A stretch of DNA of 64,000 nt from Aquimarina macrocephali JAMB N27 (GTDB lineage Bacteria > Bacteroidota > Bacteroidia > Flavobacteriales > Flavobacteriaceae). The position numbers and the translations under genes were made by a program. The notes beneath the pieces are model-generated. The model saw only the letters and a program-made list of their open reading frames with translations, searched no databases and was not told the DNA's origin. The stretch's first letter is position 1, and each line of letters begins with the position of its first letter. Below are positions 60,760 to 64,000 of the stretch, in pieces. Location: assembly GCF_000520995.1 (NCBI RefSeq), contig NZ_JACA01000014.1, forward strand, positions 1 to 64,000, written 5' to 3'.

Positions 60760-62280
60760 ATGGGATTACAACCCAAAGGGGTAGATAAAAAAGAACAAAA
60801 AGTACTTTACGATTATCAGAAGCGGGATATAGATAAGATATTTAGTCGTCTAAAAGAGTTTTCCCAAAAATATAATCTGTTGTATCAACTTCCTACCGGA
60901 GGAGGAAAGACGGTTATTTTTTCTGAAATTGTAAGACGGTATATAAAGTCCACTAGAAAAAAAGTGGTTGTCCTTACTCATCGAATTGAACTCTGTGGCC
61001 AAACCTCGAAAATGTTAACCGAGTTTGGGGTAAAGAATAAAATCATAAACAGCTCTGTTAAGGAGCTCGATGACCAAAATGAATATATGTGTTTTGTTGC
61101 GATGGTGGAGACTCTTAACAACAGGCTTAATGATGATCATTTAGAACTGCACAATATAGGAATGGTGATTATTGATGAAGCTCACTATAATTCATTTAGA
61201 AAGCTTTTTAGATTTTTTAAAAATTGTTTTATCCTTGGAGTAACGGCTACACCGCTTAGTTCAAATATGAAACTCCCGATGAAGGATAATTATAATGAAT
61301 TAATTGTAGGGGATACAATCAGTTCATTAATTAATAGTGGATTCCTGGCTAAGCCTGTAATTTATACCTATGATGTTGGATTAGGATCTCTAAAAATAGG
61401 AATGAATGGTGACTATACTGTAAAATCTTCAGAAGACCTGTATACCAATATGTTAATGCAGGATAAGTTATTACATGCTTATGAAGAAAGATCAAAAGGT
61501 AAAAAGACACTGATTTTTAACAATGGGATTAATACCTCTATTTATGTATATGAGGCTTTTAAAAGGGCAGGACATCCTATTCGTCACCTCGATAATACAA
61601 ATAGTAAGCAAGAAAGAGAAGATATATTAGCATGGTTTAAAACAACAAATGATGCTATTCTTACTTCTGTTAGTATTCTTACTACTGGATTTGATGAACC
61701 TACAGTAGAAAGTATTATTCTTAACAGGGCAACAAAATCACTTACTTTATATTTTCAGATGATCGGTAGGGGATCTCGTATATTACCTGTTAAACCAGAA
61801 TTTTCAATAATCGATTTAGGAAATAATACTGCAAGATTTGGGTTATGGAATTCTGATATTGATTGGCAATCTATTTTTAGGTCACCAGATTTCTATTATG
61901 ATAATCTGGTTGGGGATGAGGAGATAGAACGCAATTTTAAATATGTATTGCCAGAGGAGTTAAGAAAAGAATTTCTAAAATCTGAAAATGTTGAGTTTGA
62001 TATCGAAGAAGAATATGCAAAAACAAAACGCCACGGACATAGAAGCTTAACGGTTCTCGAAAAATCTATAGAACAACATGCTATAATGTGTGTACAAAAT
62101 AGCGAAGATGTTTTTGATGCACGAATTTTAAGTAAACTTTTAGATCAAGATATAGAATTTCGTGTACGTAGATATTCTTATTGTATTAGTAAAAGTACTA
62201 AAAACTATAGAGATTGGTTAGAGGAAGACTATAAGCGAAAATTGAGAGCTAAAATTAATCAGCTATTTATGGATGATTAA
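60760..62280 (+). CDS. superfamily 2 DEAD/DEAH-box helicase
   Basis: The 506-residue helicase has motif I (PTGGGKT), Ia/Ib (VVVLTHRIELC), DEAH box (IDEAH), SAT-like VTATPL, and a second RecA domain (LIFNNGINTSIYVYEAF, TGFDEPTVESIILNRA, QMIGRGSR). After about residue 370 comes a C-terminal region without a nuclease signature. It resembles SSL2/RecQ-like DNA helicases found singly in Bacteroidota genomes. It has no neighbouring defence or restriction genes, so a general repair or RNA role is equally possible. Confidence 0.9.
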   Translation: MGLQPKGVDKKEQKVLYDYQKRDIDKIFSRLKEFSQKYNLLYQLPTGGGKTVIFSEIVRRYIKSTRKKVVVLTHRIELCGQTSKMLTEFGVKNKIINSSVKELDDQNEYMCFVAMVETLNNRLNDDHLELHNIGMVIIDEAHYNSFRKLFRFFKNCFILGVTATPLSSNMKLPMKDNYNELIVGDTISSLINSGFLAKPVIYTYDVGLGSLKIGMNGDYTVKSSEDLYTNMLMQDKLLHAYEERSKGKKTLIFNNGINTSIYVYEAFKRAGHPIRHLDNTNSKQEREDILAWFKTTNDAILTSVSILTTGFDEPTVESIILNRATKSLTLYFQMIGRGSRILPVKPEFSIIDLGNNTARFGLWNSDIDWQSIFRSPDFYYDNLVGDEEIERNFKYVLPEELRKEFLKSENVEFDIEEEYAKTKRHGHRSLTVLEKSIEQHAIMCVQNSEDVFDARILSKLLDQDIEFRVRRYSYCISKSTKNYRDWLEEDYKRKLRAKINQLFMDD

Positions 62281-62286
62281 TGGTAA

Positions 62287-63321
62287 TTATACTTTTACAA
62301 TTAATTTCCCCATATTTTTACCATGGAAAAGCATATTAAGAGCACTGGGCAGGTTTTCAAACCCTTCAATGATTGTTTCTTTATATTTTAATGATTTACT
62401 GATTACCCATGGAGTCATTTCTTTAAGCATTTGATCCATTTTATGGTTGTAATCTCTTGCTAATACTCCCTGTATTGTGGCTCTCTTATATAGTAGTTTA
62501 TGTAAAAACCGAGGCCCTAATTCTGGATTGTCCAGCCCTCCTGAATATTGTGAAATTTGACCGCAAATTATGATCCTTGCATTAATATTTATTAGTTCGA
62601 ATATAGCATCGGTGATAAAGCCTCCTACATTATCATAATATATATCTATTCCTTCTGGGCATATTCTAGAAAGTTCATTTTTCATTTCTATAGCCGAGGG
62701 GTGTTTTTTATAGTTAATTATAGCATCTACCCCCAATTCATCTTGTAGATATTTGGTTTTTTTATCTGATCCTGCTATACCTACCACTTTACATCCTTTT
62801 AATTTTGCTATCTGTACAACAATTTGTCCAACTGCTCCAGAGGCACCTGACACGACAATGGTTTCTCCTGTTTTAGGTTTTCCAGCTTCAATTAATCCAA
62901 AATATGCAATACGTGCAGGCATTCCTAAGACTCCTAATGCAGTGGTTACAGAGGTTTGGTTTGGGTCTAATTTCCGAAGACTATTAACCTCTGCAATAGC
63001 ATATTCTTGCCAACCTGTGTATGATAATACCCAATCACCAATTTTAAGAGAGGTATTAGAATCATTTATAGCTATTATTTGGCCAACTACCGCTCCGCCT
63101 TGAACAATATTTAAAGGGTGGGGGCTTTCCCAAGTATTTTTATTGGATTGTTGAATACGCATATATGGATCAATACTAAAAAATTCTGATTTAATTAGTA
63201 CTTCACCAGGTTTAAGATAAGACATAGAAATGGTTCCCTCTTTCATGGTATAATGACTATTATCTACTATCTCTTCTGGTCTTTTTGTATAGATACACTG
63301 CCGGTTTCTTAATGTTGTCAT
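62287..63321 (-). CDS. NADP-dependent medium-chain reductase (CurA/leukotriene B4 reductase-like)
   Basis: The 344-residue medium-chain dehydrogenase/reductase lacks the zinc-binding cysteines of alcohol dehydrogenases. It has the NADP motif GASGAVGQIVVQIAKLKG, the GWQEYAI substrate-site landmark and YDNVGG, typical of CurA-like quinone or enone reductases that reduce alkenals such as curcumin or prostaglandin intermediates. The physiological substrate is not known. It is convergent with the helicase gene. Confidence 0.93.
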   Translation of the reverse strand: MTTLRNRQCIYTKRPEEIVDNSHYTMKEGTISMSYLKPGEVLIKSEFFSIDPYMRIQQSNKNTWESPHPLNIVQGGAVVGQIIAINDSNTSLKIGDWVLSYTGWQEYAIAEVNSLRKLDPNQTSVTTALGVLGMPARIAYFGLIEAGKPKTGETIVVSGASGAVGQIVVQIAKLKGCKVVGIAGSDKKTKYLQDELGVDAIINYKKHPSAIEMKNELSRICPEGIDIYYDNVGGFITDAIFELININARIIICGQISQYSGGLDNPELGPRFLHKLLYKRATIQGVLARDYNHKMDQMLKEMTPWVISKSLKYKETIIEGFENLPSALNMLFHGKNMGKLIVKV

Positions 63322-63350
63322 ATAATTATTATCAGATGTAATAGGTTATA

Positions 63351-64000
63351 TTAATATTGTAAGGCTATTTCAACGGCACTTTCTGCATGAATTTTTGTGG
63401 TATCAAATACTGGAATATCAACATCATCTTGTTTGATCAATAACGGTATTTCTGTACATCCTAAAATTACACCTTCTGCACCTTCATGCTCTAATGCTTT
63501 TATAATTCGTTTGAATTCTTCTCTAGAACTATCTTTAATGTTTCCGAGTACCAGTTCTTTATATATTACCTCATGAATAAGTTCCCGATCATTTTGATTT
63601 GGAAGTATTATTTCAATATCAAACTCTTTTAAGATGTTTCTGTAAAAATCTCTCTCCATCGTAAATTTGGTACCTAGGAGAGCCAACTTTTTTAATCCTT
63701 TAGATTTAATGTTTTTACCCGTAGCACTTGCAATATGTAGAAAAGGGACTGAAGTATTTTTAATCATTTCTTCACTACATAAATGCATTGTGTTTGTACA
63801 TAGAATTATCAAATCTGCTCCAGCGTTTTCTAATTGTTTTGTGGATTTTATCATTAATTTGTTTAATCCGTCCCAATCATCTTTACGTTGTAAGTTTTCG
63901 ATTTCGGAAAAATCAACCGAAGCCAAAATACACTTGGCAGAATGAAAACCTCCGAGAAGTTTTTTTGCACGTTTATTAATCAATTCATAATAGAGAGCTG
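63351..64000 (-). CDS. aspartate/glutamate racemase family protein, N-terminus cut by window
   Basis: The frame is open through the window edge at 64000 (...ALYYELINKRAKKLLGGFHSAK), so the N-terminal start lies outside. The remainder carries both family cysteines: LCTNTMH and GCTEIPLL, with GGFHSAK matching the aspartate racemase N-terminal region. It interconverts D- and L-amino acids, most probably aspartate. The in-frame TTG at 63983 is internal, not the start. It is upstream of the CurA-like gene on the same strand. Confidence 0.9.
   Translation of the reverse strand, partial: ALYYELINKRAKKLLGGFHSAKCILASVDFSEIENLQRKDDWDGLNKLMIKSTKQLENAGADLIILCTNTMHLCSEEMIKNTSVPFLHIASATGKNIKSKGLKKLALLGTKFTMERDFYRNILKEFDIEIILPNQNDRELIHEVIYKELVLGNIKDSSREEFKRIIKALEHEGAEGVILGCTEIPLLIKQDDVDIPVFDTTKIHAESAVEIALQY

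Noticed and set aside
60760..62280. Helicase as part of a defence island
   Set aside because: It has no nuclease, methylase or other defence neighbour; a solitary SF2 helicase is common.
63351..63983. Start of the racemase at 63983 (TTG)
   Set aside because: The frame remains open to the window edge and the upstream residues (YYELINKR) match the family, so the start is outside the window.
1..64000. CRISPR array, tRNA or rRNA genes, prophage
   Set aside because: No regularly spaced repeats, no cloverleaf sequences, no rRNA-like stretches and no phage structural genes were recognised.

Overview
The window looks like chromosomal DNA of a Bacteroidota bacterium in the family Flavobacteriaceae, possibly close to Aquimarina (the genus is a guess from overall gene content). 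The evidence is low G+C, TAnnTTTG-type -7 promoter elements, many lipoproteins with Asp/Asn-rich tails after the lipobox cysteine, a type IX secretion sorting domain, a SusC/SusD pair, bacillithiol synthesis (bshA), a DnaX without zinc cysteines, and Lrp, FecR and ECF sigma paralogues. No tRNA, rRNA, CRISPR array, phage or complete insertion sequence was seen. Both ends cut a gene: a MiaE-like gene on the left and an aspartate racemase-like gene on the right.

0-10 kb: partial miaE paralogue, dnaX, the RNase P RNA gene rnpB, bshA, two related outer-membrane barrel genes, then a divergent module of a DUF1338 (HglS-like) enzyme, an Lrp regulator and a YdiJ-like FAD/Fe-S dehydrogenase. By family knowledge, this module would convert 2-oxoadipate to D-2-hydroxyglutarate and then to 2-oxoglutarate, the end of a lysine catabolic route.

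10-21.4 kb is the most accessory-looking stretch: a full miaE, a T9SS-exported protein, two divergent lipoprotein genes around a strikingly symmetric intergenic region, an exported TPR-CHAT protease-like protein with a C-terminal membrane anchor, a subtilisin-like lipoprotein protease, an ECF sigma factor and a membrane TPR protein. A sequence box is shared by the symmetric region and the protease upstream region, and a 132-bp terminal-inverted-repeat element sits directly before the CHAT gene. A vestige of the ydiJ 3' end at 21.32 kb means this block is bounded by two copies of one sequence. This CHAT/subtilase/sigma group is my best candidate for an undescribed system.

21.4-33.6 kb is mostly housekeeping and transport: LpxH-like hydrolase, chorismate synthase, dicarboxylate symporter, LysR regulator divergent from a group II PLP decarboxylase, a DUF4139 protein, a DCC-family protein, an RmlD-like reductase, gcvT and a DUF3052 protein.

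33.8-41.5 kb is a complete signal-responsive uptake locus: ECF sigma, FecR anti-sigma, SusC with an STN signalling domain, SusD and a surface lipoprotein, closed by a terminator and with no carbohydrate enzyme.

41.6-64 kb: a NUDIX hydrolase, a degenerate M28 peptidase, the thrA-thrB-thrC operon with a Thr/Ile-rich leader peptide not annotated by length-based calling, nnr (metabolite repair), lipoproteins, an LRR lipoprotein, xerD, barrel proteins, aroQ, lpdA, a cytoplasmic/lipoprotein pair of msrB genes, an alpha/beta hydrolase, an SF2 helicase, a CurA-like reductase and the partial racemase. Strong symmetric hairpins end most convergent pairs.
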